Source: Gemmiger_A avium
GTDB lineage: Bacteria > Bacillota > Clostridia > Oscillospirales > Ruminococcaceae
Length of the DNA: 64,000 bases
NCBI GenBank assembly: GCA_019114585.1
Contig: DXFE01000117.1
Span: forward strand, 4,721-68,720
Reading direction: 5' to 3'
A model generated the notes under the pieces. It was given only the letters and a program-made list of their open reading frames with translations. It did no database searches and was not told the origin of the DNA. Both the position numbers and the translations under genes were made by a program. Below, in pieces: positions 42,790 to 51,187 of this stretch. The first letter of the stretch is position 1. Each line of letters begins with the position of its first letter.

Positions 42790-44256
42790 ATGAAAGCCAA
42801 CATCCGCAAGATCGAGTACATGGTGGTGCAGCCCCACACCTATCTGGTGGCCGAGCTGGAACCCGGGGCCCGCACGGTGGGCTTCTGCCTGGAAATGGCC
42901 GAGCGGTGCCGTATCCCGGGCCTGCTGCCGCTGCACCGGCAGATGGTGGACGGCGGGGTGCGCCTGTGCTACGACATCACCGGCAAGAAGCGGCTGGCCG
43001 ACCTGGCCGCCGAGATGAGCCTGTCCGAGGACGGGGTTCTGCGGCTGGTGCGCAACCTGCTGGAGGGCCTGGCGGGCCTGCCGGAATACTTCCTGCGCAC
43101 CACCCAGTGCCTGCTGGAGGAGGACTACACCTACGCCGACAGCACCCTGGCGGTGTACCTGCCCCTGGCCCCCATGGAGGATGACCCCGCCGACGGGGAC
43201 GCGCTGCTGCGGGATTACCTGATCCGGCTGCTGGGCAGCTGCACCAGCGCCGGGCGCACCGGCCCCCGCCTGAACGAGCTGGCCGCCTGCCTGATCCGGC
43301 CGGACTTCTCGGTGCCCGGCCTGCTGGACAAGGTACGGGCGCTGTCCGCCGGGCAGACCCCGGCCCAGCCGGCCGCCCCCGCCTGGCAGGCCGCCCCGGT
43401 CACCGCCCAGCCCCGGCCCGACCCGGCCCCCGTGCCTCCGGTGACCCCCGCACCCCAGCCGGCGGCCCCGGCCCCCGTGCCGGAAACCCCGGACAAGAAA
43501 AAGAACGCCCTGGGCGGGCTGTTCGGCCATAAGGAAAAGGCGGAAAAGCCGGCCCCCGCGCCGGTGATCCCGGGCTTTGCCGTGCCCGGCATGGCCGCCC
43601 CGGCCCCAAAGCCCAAGGAGGAAAAAGCGGCCCCGGCCTTTGCGGTACCGGGCGGCGCGGGCAAGCCCTTCGCGGTGCCCGGCGCGCCCGCCCCGGCCCA
43701 GCCGGCGGCCCCGGAAAAGAAGAAAGGCGGCCTTGGCGGCCTGTTCGGCCACAAGGAAAAGCCCGCCAAAACCCCGGTGGTGGAGATGAACAAGGAGCGG
43801 CACATGGGCGGCCAGGACCGTATCCCGCCGGCCGCGCCGGTGCCCCCTGCCCCGGCCCCGGCGGCACAGCCGGTGCAGCCCCAGCCCGCCGCCTGGCAGG
43901 GCACCACCCTGCTGCAGCAGACCAAACCCGGCGGCGGCGCCACCGTGCTGATGGGGGCCCAGGCCGCGGGCGCGCCCGCGCTGACCCTGACCGGCGCGGG
44001 CCAGGCCGTGCGGGTGGACCGGTTCCCCTTTACGGTGGGCCGGTACGAGTGCGATATGCTGCTGGACGCCCCCACCGTATCCAAAAAGCATCTGAGCCTG
44101 CTGCACCAGAACGGTATGTTCTATGTGCAGGATGAAAATTCCAGCAACTACACCTATCTGGACGGGCAGATCATCCCGCCCTATACCCCGGTTCCGCTGC
44201 CCGCGTCCTGTGAGCTGCGGCTGGGCAGCGTGGTGCTGCTGGTGAAGGCGGAATGA
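42790..44256 (+). CDS. DUF6382-FHA domain protein
   Basis: A 488-residue cytoplasmic protein. Residues 1-185 match the DUF6382 domain (YDITGKKRLADLAAEMSLSEDG, LLEDYTYADS-like segment). Residues ~195-400 are a Pro/Ala-rich linker with two repeats of KKKNALGGLFGHKEK and EKKKGGLGGLFGHKEK. The C-terminus (about 410-488) is an FHA phosphothreonine-binding domain with VGRYECDMLL, SKKHLSLLH and the SSNYTYLDG loop. GGAGGAG precedes ATG. It overlaps the PP2C gene by 4 bases, suggesting phospho-control of pilus assembly. Confidence 0.85.
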   Translation: MKANIRKIEYMVVQPHTYLVAELEPGARTVGFCLEMAERCRIPGLLPLHRQMVDGGVRLCYDITGKKRLADLAAEMSLSEDGVLRLVRNLLEGLAGLPEYFLRTTQCLLEEDYTYADSTLAVYLPLAPMEDDPADGDALLRDYLIRLLGSCTSAGRTGPRLNELAACLIRPDFSVPGLLDKVRALSAGQTPAQPAAPAWQAAPVTAQPRPDPAPVPPVTPAPQPAAPAPVPETPDKKKNALGGLFGHKEKAEKPAPAPVIPGFAVPGMAAPAPKPKEEKAAPAFAVPGGAGKPFAVPGAPAPAQPAAPEKKKGGLGGLFGHKEKPAKTPVVEMNKERHMGGQDRIPPAAPVPPAPAPAAQPVQPQPAAWQGTTLLQQTKPGGGATVLMGAQAAGAPALTLTGAGQAVRVDRFPFTVGRYECDMLLDAPTVSKKHLSLLHQNGMFYVQDENSSNYTYLDGQIIPPYTPVPLPASCELRLGSVVLLVKAE

Positions 44257-45029
44257 ACAGGATCGTCCGGTACGATACCGGCTATGTGACCCATCCCGGC
44301 AACTGCCGCACCGTAAACCAGGACAACCTGCTGCTGCGCCGCGGCGCGGTGGACGGGCAGGATTTTCTGCTGCTGGCGGTGGCCGACGGCATGGGCGGCA
44401 TGGCCCGGGGCGAGGAGGCCAGCGGCTGCGCCGTGGCCCTGCTGGACAGTTGGTGGAACACCGAGCTGCCCGCCCTGCTGAGCGCCGGCGGCCCCGACTG
44501 GCCCGGGCTGGAAAACAGCCTGGCGGTGGCCATCGAGCGGATCAACACCGCCGTGCGCCAGGCCGTCACCGACAAGGGGGAGCCCGGCGGCACCACCCTG
44601 GTGCTGGCCTTTGTGTACGGGGCGGATTACCGGCTGCTGCACGTGGGGGACAGTCGGGCCTATCTGCTGGGCGCGGGCGCGCCCCGGCCCCTGACCCGGG
44701 ACCACACCTGGTGCGCCCATGAGATCGCCCAGGGCCGCCTGACCCCCGCCCAGGCGGCGGTGCATCCCATGCGGCATATGCTCACCAGCACGCTGGGGGT
44801 GCGCCCGTCCTACGAGCTGGACCTGGCCCGGGGGCAGCTTGGCCCCGGCAGCGCCCTGCTGCTGTGTTCCGACGGCTTTTACCAGGAGGCCGAGGCCGCC
44901 CTGGCGTCCTGCGACCTGACCCGCCCCGCCCAGACGGTGCTGGACGGCCTGCTGGCCGGTGCGCTGCGGGGCGAAGCGGCGGACAACCTGACCGCCCTGC
45001 TGGTGCGCCCATTCCCTGCCCGGAGGTAA
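44253..45029 (+). CDS. PP2C-type serine/threonine phosphatase
   Basis: A 258-residue phosphatase of the PPM/Stp family. Metal-binding motifs are NQDNLLL, ADGMGGMARGE, HVGDSRAYL, LLCSDGFY and ADNLTALLV. The start overlaps the end of the FHA gene (ATGA), so the two are coupled. It would reverse threonine phosphorylation that the FHA domain reads. No Hanks-type kinase is encoded in the window. Confidence 0.92.
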   Translation: MNRIVRYDTGYVTHPGNCRTVNQDNLLLRRGAVDGQDFLLLAVADGMGGMARGEEASGCAVALLDSWWNTELPALLSAGGPDWPGLENSLAVAIERINTAVRQAVTDKGEPGGTTLVLAFVYGADYRLLHVGDSRAYLLGAGAPRPLTRDHTWCAHEIAQGRLTPAQAAVHPMRHMLTSTLGVRPSYELDLARGQLGPGSALLLCSDGFYQEAEAALASCDLTRPAQTVLDGLLAGALRGEAADNLTALLVRPFPARR

Positions 45030-45032
45030 CCC

Positions 45033-45542
45033 ATGATCCCCTGTCTGCGATACGCGGTGCTGATCCTGGCGCTGGCCGCGGCCGTCTGGCTGGACCAGAC
45101 CCGGGGCCGCATCCCCAACAAACTGAACCTGACCCTGGCGGCGGCGGCGCTGGTGCTGGCGCTGGCCCAGGGCCGCCCCCTGTGGGCGCTGGCAGGCTTT
45201 GCCGCCGGTACCCTGCTGGGCATGGGCGGCTGGCTGCTGCACCTGTTCCGCGCCGGGGACGCCAAGCTGTTCATGGCGCTGGGCCTGGCGCTGGGCTGGC
45301 GGGGCCTTGTGGGCTGCGCGGCCTGGTCGCTGGTGGTGGGCGCGGCGCTGGGGCTGGGGCTGCTGCTGGTGAAAGGGCAGCTGGCCGCCCGGCTGGCCCG
45401 GGTGGGCCGGTATCTGAAGCTGCTGCTGTTCACCCGCAGCTTCTCCCCCTACGAGCCCGCCCCTGGTACCGAGCGGGAGTTCCCGTTCGCCTTGTCCATC
45501 GCCCTGGGCACCGCCCTGAGCCTGCTGGTGCCGCTGTTCTGA
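45033..45542 (+). CDS. Prepilin peptidase (A24/TadV type), second copy
   Basis: A 169-residue membrane aspartic protease. The catalytic Asp motifs are WLDQTRGRIPN near residue 26 and GAGDAKLFM near residue 75. It resembles TadV/CpaA more closely than the first copy because it lacks the long N-terminal part. It closes the operon 3 bases after the phosphatase gene and before a bidirectional terminator. Confidence 0.85.
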   Translation: MIPCLRYAVLILALAAAVWLDQTRGRIPNKLNLTLAAAALVLALAQGRPLWALAGFAAGTLLGMGGWLLHLFRAGDAKLFMALGLALGWRGLVGCAAWSLVVGAALGLGLLLVKGQLAARLARVGRYLKLLLFTRSFSPYEPAPGTEREFPFALSIALGTALSLLVPLF

Positions 45543-45548
45543 AAACGC

Positions 45549-45580
45549 AAAACGCCTGTCCGGCCGGACAGACGTTTTTT
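45549..45580. terminator. Terminator of the Tad operon
   Basis: Stem AACG-CTGTC(CG) at 45551-45562 with (CG)GACAG-CGTT at 45565-45576, followed by TTTTTT; A-rich on the left, so it may serve the opposing gene also. Confidence 0.75.
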
Positions 45581-45592
45581 GTATGGAATTTT

Positions 45593-46081
45593 TCAGGCCA
45601 GAACCTTGCCTTCCGGGAAGGCGCTGCGGAACACCCTGCGCACCACCGGCCCGGCCAGGATCAGCTGCAGCGGCAGCGCCATGAGGAAGTTGCGGGGAAT
45701 GTTGGTCAGCCAGTTCATGGGTACAGCGGCCCAGTTGCCGGTGTGGAACGCGCCCTCGCAGGCCCCGTACAGGGGCATCACCAGCACCATCTGCACCACC
45801 ATCCCCACCGAGATGCACAGCACCTTTTTCAGGGCGCTGTCCTGGGGTTTGACCAGCCAGCGGAACGCCACATACTTGGCCACCTTGGAGGCCACAAACC
45901 AGTCGCAGCACATGGCAAACATATACGCAAGGGGGAAACCCAGCCAGCCCGCGGCCACCGCATTCAGGCCAAAGCCCCCCTGCTGCAGCGACACGTTGTA
46001 AATTCTCATCCAGAGCACCATCACAAAGCACATCATCACGGTATAGATCAGGCTCTCTCTCTTATTCTGCGGTATAGACAA
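45593..46081 (-). CDS. DUF2798 family membrane protein
   Basis: A 162-residue membrane protein with four helices. The repeated pattern is the DUF2798 one: TVMMCFVMVLWMRIYN ... GWLGFPLAYMFAMCCDWFVA, then VQMVLVMPLYG ... WLTNIPRNFLMALPLQLILAGPVVRRVF. TTG at 46081 is preferred, with AAGGAG just upstream, because the -10 TATACT at 46129-46134 places transcription start downstream of the in-frame ATG at 46138. Function unknown. Confidence 0.8.
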   Translation of the reverse strand: MSIPQNKRESLIYTVMMCFVMVLWMRIYNVSLQQGGFGLNAVAAGWLGFPLAYMFAMCCDWFVASKVAKYVAFRWLVKPQDSALKKVLCISVGMVVQMVLVMPLYGACEGAFHTGNWAAVPMNWLTNIPRNFLMALPLQLILAGPVVRRVFRSAFPEGKVLA

Positions 46082-46213
46082 TTCTCTCCTTTTCTGTGCA
46101 GGGCCCGTCCCGGCCCGGTGCGTATGCCAGTATAGCACAGAAACGACACGCTTCGTAATTGTGCGTTATTCTGAACTTTTTCTCCTATAAAGCCGCGCAT
46201 TTTCCCCAAAACG

Positions 46214-46248
46214 ACAGCCCGGGCGCACACCGAATGCGCCCGGGCTGT
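46214..46248 (-). terminator. Terminator of the LRR protein gene
   Basis: A perfect 14-base stem ACAGCCCGGGCGCA (46214-46227) and TGCGCCCGGGCTGT (46235-46248), followed on the minus strand by CGTTTTGGGG. Confidence 0.8.
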
Positions 46249-46290
46249 TACATGGAAGATTGTTTCTTTTTTATCGTCCGGCTGGCCGGG

Positions 46291-49059
46291 TTATTCCCCC
46301 CGCCGGGCACGCAGCACCAGCACCGCGGCCAGCACCAGCAGCGCCGCCGCGCCGCCTGCCAGCAGCCATACCGGGCCCATGCCGGAACCGCTCTCCGGGC
46401 CGCTCTGGGCCGGGGCCTCGGCGGTGGGGGCCGGGGTCGCCGTAGCGGTGGGCGCCGGGGTAACCGTGGCGGTGGGCTTCGGGCTGGGCGTGGCACTCGC
46501 CGTGGCGGACGGGGTAGCCGTGGGCCGCACCGCCGCCGGGGCCTTGGTGGGAGACGGCGTCGCCGCGGGCGCCGGGGTCGGGGTGGGGGTCGCCGGGGCG
46601 GCGGTGGGGGCCGGGGCCGGCTCGTTCACCGTCAGGGCCGCCTGGCCCTCCACGCTGGTGTAGCGGCGGCTGTCCGCCGGCACAAACACCACCGGATAGC
46701 TGCCGCCCGCCTGGGGCCGTGTATCCGGCTCTTTCCAGACGAACCGGCCGGGCACGTCGGCCTTGCCGCCGTTCAGGGAAGCCTGGCTCAGCGCCTGCCC
46801 CCGCACCAGCGAGGCGGCGGGCCAGCTGGTCACGGTAACCGTCTTGGGGATGGGGTCCACCTGCTCCAGCGCGGCCTTGCCGGCGGTAAACAGGGCGGCG
46901 GGCAGGCCGGTGCTGTCGGCCGCTTCGATCTCATCCAGCGCGCTCTGCTTCTTCTGGGCCAGCAGCGCCGCGTTTTCCGGGGTGTACTGCCAGCCGGTCA
47001 GTTCGTCGTACACCGCGTTCAGCTGCTGCACTGCCTCCGCCTTTTCCCGGGCCAGCGCCGCGCGGGTGGTCAGCGCCTGGGCGGCGTCCGGGTCGCAGTA
47101 GAACCGGACACCGGCATCCAGGCCGGTCAGCTGCTGTTCCAGGCTGTTCAGCGCGGCTGCATCGGCGGATTTGATCTCCGTCATCGGCTTGCCGCACCAG
47201 TCCGCCGCGCCATTCATCCAGGCCAGGGCCTGCTGCATTTCGTCCAGCCGGTCCAGCCGGTCGGCCACCAGAGCGCGGGCGGCCGCCGCGGCGGCGCTCT
47301 TGTCCTGCGGATTGGTCAGGCCGGTCTTCTCCGCCAGGTTGCTCACAGCTGCCCCGCCTGCCGCGGCCGAAGCCTGGGCGGCGTATTCGGTGCGCTGGGC
47401 CAGCGGCACAAAGCTGTCCAGCCGGGCCAGAATCGCGCTGTGCTCCTTTTCCCAGGCGTCGGCTGTCTGCCGGGCCCGGTCGGTGCGGGTGGGCACGTCC
47501 GCCATAGCCAGCGCGGCGGTGTTCAGCGCCTGCTGCATGGTCTCCTGCACACTGCCCGCCCCTTCGATCGCACTGCGGGCGGTGTCCGCCGCCCCGGTCA
47601 GGGCCGCCCAGTCCTCGGTATAGTAGTCCGCCTCGGTATACCGGGCCTGCAGCGCGGCCACCTGCTCCTTGTAGCCCTGCTGGATCTCCGCGTTGGACAT
47701 CCACACCGCGTACAGGGTCACGGTGCCGTTCGGGTCGGCGGTCAGGTTCTTCACCGGCTGCCCGGCAAAGAACTCCGGCTGCTTGGCCTGCGGGTACCGG
47801 GCCCAGCCCAGAAACACCCCTTCGCTGTTGGAAAAGCCGTTTTCCGCCAGATTTGCCGGCGTATCGTACACCGCGGCGGTGGCCTGGGTATCGCCGCTGC
47901 CGCCGTTGCCGTTGTACTGAATGGTATAGGCGTTGGCCTTCCACTGGGCGTACAGGTACACCGCATCCCGGCTGCCGTTCCCGCCCGCCAGGTTGCGCAC
48001 CGTCTGGCCGTTGGTGTAGCTGGCGCCGCCGATGCCGTCGGCGTAGGTGTGCCAGGTGTCAAAGGTGTAACCGGTACAGCTGAAGGCGTTGGGGGTCAGG
48101 GCAAACTCCTGGTCATAGACCACCGCCTGATCGGCCATGCTGCCCGTGCCGCCGTTGGCCCGGTAGTACACGGTATAGGGGTTGGGCACCCACCGGGCAT
48201 AGACGGTCTGGCCGGTGGCCATGATCACGTCTTTCTCGCCAATGGGTCGGGTGTAGCCCTGGTCGCAGTACCATTCGGTACGGTCGTAGCCGGTGCGGGG
48301 GTTCTGCTCAAGAAACACCTCCGCCTCCACCGGAAAGTCCGGGATATTGGGCAGGGTCAGGCGGTTCAGCGAGTTGTTGGCCGCCACAAAGCCGTTGCCC
48401 TCCAGCACAGGGTTGTGGCTCATATCCAGCTCGGTCAGCCGGTTGTAGTCGATGTGCAAAAACCGCAGCTTTTTCAGCATCGAGGCGTCAAATTGGGTCA
48501 GCTGGTTGTCAAAGGTCTCAATAAATACCAGCTCCAGGTTGTGGCTCACGTCCAGCGCCGACAGGAAGTTGTGCCGGCAGTACAGCTGCTGCAGCTTCGG
48601 GTTGCCGGACAGGTCCAGCGTGGTCAGCTGGTTGCGCTCGCAGTTCAGGTCGATGAGTTCAGCGCAGCGGGTCACATCCAGCGACGTGAGGAAGTTGGTG
48701 GCGCAGTACAGATACCGCAGCCGGGTATTGGCCCGCACATCCAGCTTTGTCAGCCGGTTGTTGCTCACATTCAGCGATTCCAGCGCGGTAAAATGCTCAA
48801 TGCCGGTCAGATCGGCAATGTTCTGCCCGGACAGGTCCAGTTTGGTCACCGCCGCCAGTTCTTCGGCGGACAGGCTACCGTCCGCCCCCGCGCCGTTCAG
48901 GTTGGCAGGATTTGTCAGCCAGGCGCGGAAATTCGCGTCGGGGAAGTTCTGCGCGCTGATCTCCAGGTCTGCGCCTGCCGCCAGCACGCCCGCCGGCAGC
49001 AGGGTCAGCGCCAGCAGCGCCGCCAGCACCGCACAGAGGGTTTTGTACAGGTTTCTCAT
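46291..49059 (-). CDS. LRR/InlB-repeat cell-surface protein with C-terminal membrane anchor
   Basis: A 922-residue secreted surface protein. A signal peptide (cut after GVLAAG, residue ~28) is followed by about seven leucine-rich repeats (residues ~60-235; NISLNVSNNRLTKLD-type units), then three InlB-type B-repeats with YTVYYRANGGTG and YTIQYNGNGGSG (residues ~275-480), a helical region of about 300 residues, a beta domain, a long Pro/Thr/Ala stalk (PAPTAAPATPTPTPAP...) and a C-terminal helix with RARRGE. There is no LPXTG motif, so anchoring is by the helix. ATG at 49059 with AAGGAG. Probably adhesive. Confidence 0.85.
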   Translation of the reverse strand: MRNLYKTLCAVLAALLALTLLPAGVLAAGADLEISAQNFPDANFRAWLTNPANLNGAGADGSLSAEELAAVTKLDLSGQNIADLTGIEHFTALESLNVSNNRLTKLDVRANTRLRYLYCATNFLTSLDVTRCAELIDLNCERNQLTTLDLSGNPKLQQLYCRHNFLSALDVSHNLELVFIETFDNQLTQFDASMLKKLRFLHIDYNRLTELDMSHNPVLEGNGFVAANNSLNRLTLPNIPDFPVEAEVFLEQNPRTGYDRTEWYCDQGYTRPIGEKDVIMATGQTVYARWVPNPYTVYYRANGGTGSMADQAVVYDQEFALTPNAFSCTGYTFDTWHTYADGIGGASYTNGQTVRNLAGGNGSRDAVYLYAQWKANAYTIQYNGNGGSGDTQATAAVYDTPANLAENGFSNSEGVFLGWARYPQAKQPEFFAGQPVKNLTADPNGTVTLYAVWMSNAEIQQGYKEQVAALQARYTEADYYTEDWAALTGAADTARSAIEGAGSVQETMQQALNTAALAMADVPTRTDRARQTADAWEKEHSAILARLDSFVPLAQRTEYAAQASAAAGGAAVSNLAEKTGLTNPQDKSAAAAAARALVADRLDRLDEMQQALAWMNGAADWCGKPMTEIKSADAAALNSLEQQLTGLDAGVRFYCDPDAAQALTTRAALAREKAEAVQQLNAVYDELTGWQYTPENAALLAQKKQSALDEIEAADSTGLPAALFTAGKAALEQVDPIPKTVTVTSWPAASLVRGQALSQASLNGGKADVPGRFVWKEPDTRPQAGGSYPVVFVPADSRRYTSVEGQAALTVNEPAPAPTAAPATPTPTPAPAATPSPTKAPAAVRPTATPSATASATPSPKPTATVTPAPTATATPAPTAEAPAQSGPESGSGMGPVWLLAGGAAALLVLAAVLVLRARRGE

Positions 49060-49100
49060 GGGTAGTTTCTCCTTTCCTTGCAGGGTCAATGATGCAAAAC

Positions 49101-49126
49101 AGCCCGGACGGATAGGCGCCCGGGCT
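49101..49126 (-). other. Hairpin in the leader of the LRR gene
   Basis: Seven-base stem AGCCCGG/CCGGGCT with a GC-rich loop, followed on the minus strand by GTTTTGC, 41 bases before the ATG. Its arm matches the gene's own terminator (AGCCCGGGCGC), suggesting attenuation or simple duplication. Confidence 0.4.
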
Positions 49127-49327
49127 GCACAGGCGCACCGCAGTTTTTACGCGCCGCGACCGCCATTTATTGCAAAAGGTAAAATTTTTCACATTTCTTT
49201 AATTTTGTACCATATTTTTAAACCTTGTCCATGGACTATTCGCCCCTGATCCGCAAAGTGTGGTATACTGAAGAAAACCGACCGCCACACACCGGGGCCG
49301 CGGCCCCCCAACAAGGAGAAAACGGTT

Positions 49328-50074
49328 ATGAAACATCTGCTGGAAATCTGCGTGGACTCGCTGGAATCCGCCCTGGCTGCCCAGGAGGGCGGGGCCGACC
49401 GGCTGGAACTGTGCGGGCATCTGCTGATCGGCGGCACCACCCCGTCCCTGGGGCTGGTGCGGCAGGTACTGCGGCAGGTGCAGATCCCGGTAAACGTGCT
49501 GATCCGGCCCCGGTTCGGGGATTTCTGTTTCACCCCCTCGGAAAAAGAGACCACCCTCTGGGAGATCGAACAGTGCCGGGCGCTGGGCGCCGGCGGTGTG
49601 GTGCTGGGGGCGCTGCTGCCGGACGGCAGCCTGGACACCGATTTTCTGGCCCGGTGCATCGCCGCCTCCGGCGGGGGGCGCCATACCCTGCACCGGGCGT
49701 TCGACGTCTGCCGGGACCCCTTTGAGGCGCTGGAGCAGGCGGTGGAACTGGGCTTTGACACCATCCTGACCTCCGGCCAGCAGGCCCGGGCGGAGCAGGG
49801 CATCGACCTGCTGGCCCGCCTGACCGAGCAGGCCGCGGGGCGGATCGCCATTCTGGCGGGCAGTGGCGTGGGGCCGGATAACCTGGCGCGGCTGGCGGAT
49901 GCCGGGGTGCGGCAGTTCCATTTTTCGGCCAAGCGCAGCGTGCCCGGCCCGATGGAGTTCCGGCGGGAGGGTGTGCCCATGGGGCTGCCGGTGGCGGACG
50001 AATACCGCCGCGAATACACCGACCCGGATCTGGTACGCCGGGCCAAACAGGTCCTGAATTCCCTGCCGGACTGA
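49328..50074 (+). CDS. cutC: CutC family protein
   Basis: A 248-residue TIM-barrel protein. The opening MKHLLEICVDSLESALAAQEGGADRLELC is the CutC signature, and LIRPRFGDFCFT, LHRAFDVCRDP and LTSGQQARAEQGID are conserved. CutC was linked to copper tolerance in E. coli, but its true activity is unsettled. A -10 TATACT (49264-49269) and AAGGAG (49313-49318) precede ATG. No copper genes are nearby. Confidence 0.93.
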   Translation: MKHLLEICVDSLESALAAQEGGADRLELCGHLLIGGTTPSLGLVRQVLRQVQIPVNVLIRPRFGDFCFTPSEKETTLWEIEQCRALGAGGVVLGALLPDGSLDTDFLARCIAASGGGRHTLHRAFDVCRDPFEALEQAVELGFDTILTSGQQARAEQGIDLLARLTEQAAGRIAILAGSGVGPDNLARLADAGVRQFHFSAKRSVPGPMEFRREGVPMGLPVADEYRREYTDPDLVRRAKQVLNSLPD

Positions 50075-50166
50075 CCTGCCGCCCAAATTCAACCGGCAAA
50101 GCAACCAAATCTATCACAGTGTTTTTGTGCATATACCCAGTATTGTCAAATCTTCTTCATAATTTG

Positions 50167-50195
50167 TTGACAATTCGTGCACATATTGGTACGCT
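50167..50195 (+). promoter_or_regulatory. Promoter of the PTS operon
   Basis: TTGACA (50167-50172) with TACGCT (50190-50195), 17-base spacer; transcription would start near 50202, just before the RAT. Confidence 0.7.
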
Positions 50196-50210
50196 TAAAC
50201 TGTAAAAACT

Positions 50211-50308
50211 GGGTTGTTACTGTTCGGCAGGCAAGACCATGTTCAAAACTGGTTCCACGGGCCCACGCCTTTGGAATAGTTTTGAATGCGGTCTTTTTCT
50301 TTTTCTGC
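50211..50308 (+). promoter_or_regulatory. Ribonucleic antiterminator (RAT) overlapping a terminator
   Basis: GGGTTGTTACTGTTCGGCAG followed by GCAAGACC (50211-50238) closely matches the LicT/SacY-type RAT. It overlaps a long terminator whose 5' arm AAGACC..TTCAAAACT (50233-50250) pairs with AGTTTTGAA..GGTCTT (50278-50295) and ends in a T-run. Binding of the antiterminator would stabilise the RAT and prevent the terminator. Confidence 0.9.
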
Positions 50309-50326
50309 CAGCGAGGTCGGGGGAGC

Positions 50327-51160
50327 ATGCAGGTCATAAAATGTATCAATAATAATGTGGTATCCTGCCGCGACGGCAAGGGCCATGAGATGATCGCCAT
50401 GGGGCGGGGGCTGGGCTTTGCGCTGCGGCCCGGGGATGAAGTGGACGAGGAAAAGGTGGAAAAGCTGTTCCGGATGCAGACGCCGGACGATGCCCGCCGC
50501 CTGACCGATCTGTTCTCTACCCTGCCGCCCCGGCAGATTGAGCTGTGCAGCCTGATCGTGGACCGGGCCACCCGGGACCTGGGGCGCAAGCTCAGCCCCA
50601 GCGTATACCTGACCCTGACCGATCACATCTGCTTTGCCATCGACCGGATGCGCAGCGGCACCACCTTCCAGAACACCCTGCTGGCGGAGGTGCGCACCTT
50701 TTACCCCCGGGAGTACACGGTGGGCAAATACGCGCTGGAGCTGCTGGCCCAGGAACTGGACGTGCATTTCCCCGATGACGAGGCCGCCAACATCGCGCTG
50801 CATCTGGTGAATGCCGAGTACGAAAACTCCATCAGCGACACCCTGCGGATCACCCAGACGCTGCACGACATCCTTTCCACCCTGACAGGATGGCCCCGCC
50901 TGCATCTGGACACCGCCAGCGGTTTTTACGACGAGTTCACCGTGCACCTGAAATTTCTGGTGCTGCGGGCGTTTTCCGGCAACGGGCAGCCCCGGGGTGA
51001 CGAGGGGTTTGTGGCGTCGGTGCGCCGGTGTTATCCGGACGAATTCCACTGCGCCCAGCAGATCATCGAGGGGCTGGAACGCCGCACCGGCAATTCCCTG
51101 CCCGCGGAGGAACAGGCCTATCTGGCCGCCAGCCTGCACCGAACCTGCCGGCTGGTATAA
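50327..51160 (+). CDS. BglG/LicT-family transcriptional antiterminator
   Basis: A 277-residue RNA-binding regulator. The N-terminal CAT domain is MQVIKCINNNVVSCRD. PRD1 carries TDHICFAID and IALHLVNAE with the two phosphorylatable histidines; PRD2 carries DEFTVHLKF and AASLHRTCR. In the family, PTS phosphorylation of these histidines switches RNA binding. ATG at 50327 is preceded by a short GGGGGAG; the 50-residue upstream extension lies across the terminator and is excluded. It sits behind its own RAT, so the operon is autoregulated by its first product. Confidence 0.93.
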   Translation: MQVIKCINNNVVSCRDGKGHEMIAMGRGLGFALRPGDEVDEEKVEKLFRMQTPDDARRLTDLFSTLPPRQIELCSLIVDRATRDLGRKLSPSVYLTLTDHICFAIDRMRSGTTFQNTLLAEVRTFYPREYTVGKYALELLAQELDVHFPDDEAANIALHLVNAEYENSISDTLRITQTLHDILSTLTGWPRLHLDTASGFYDEFTVHLKFLVLRAFSGNGQPRGDEGFVASVRRCYPDEFHCAQQIIEGLERRTGNSLPAEEQAYLAASLHRTCRLV

Positions 51161-51187
51161 GCACATGTGAGAGAAGCGGAGGAGACC

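Noticed and set aside
43380..43880. DNA tandem repeat or CRISPR-like array in the FHA gene linker
   Set aside because: It is a Pro/Ala-rich coding linker with two imperfect GGLFGHKEK units; there are no regularly spaced repeats.
49060..49200. c-di-GMP riboswitch before the LRR surface-protein gene
   Set aside because: The conserved GGCAAACC and tetraloop-receptor elements are absent; only a simple hairpin is visible.
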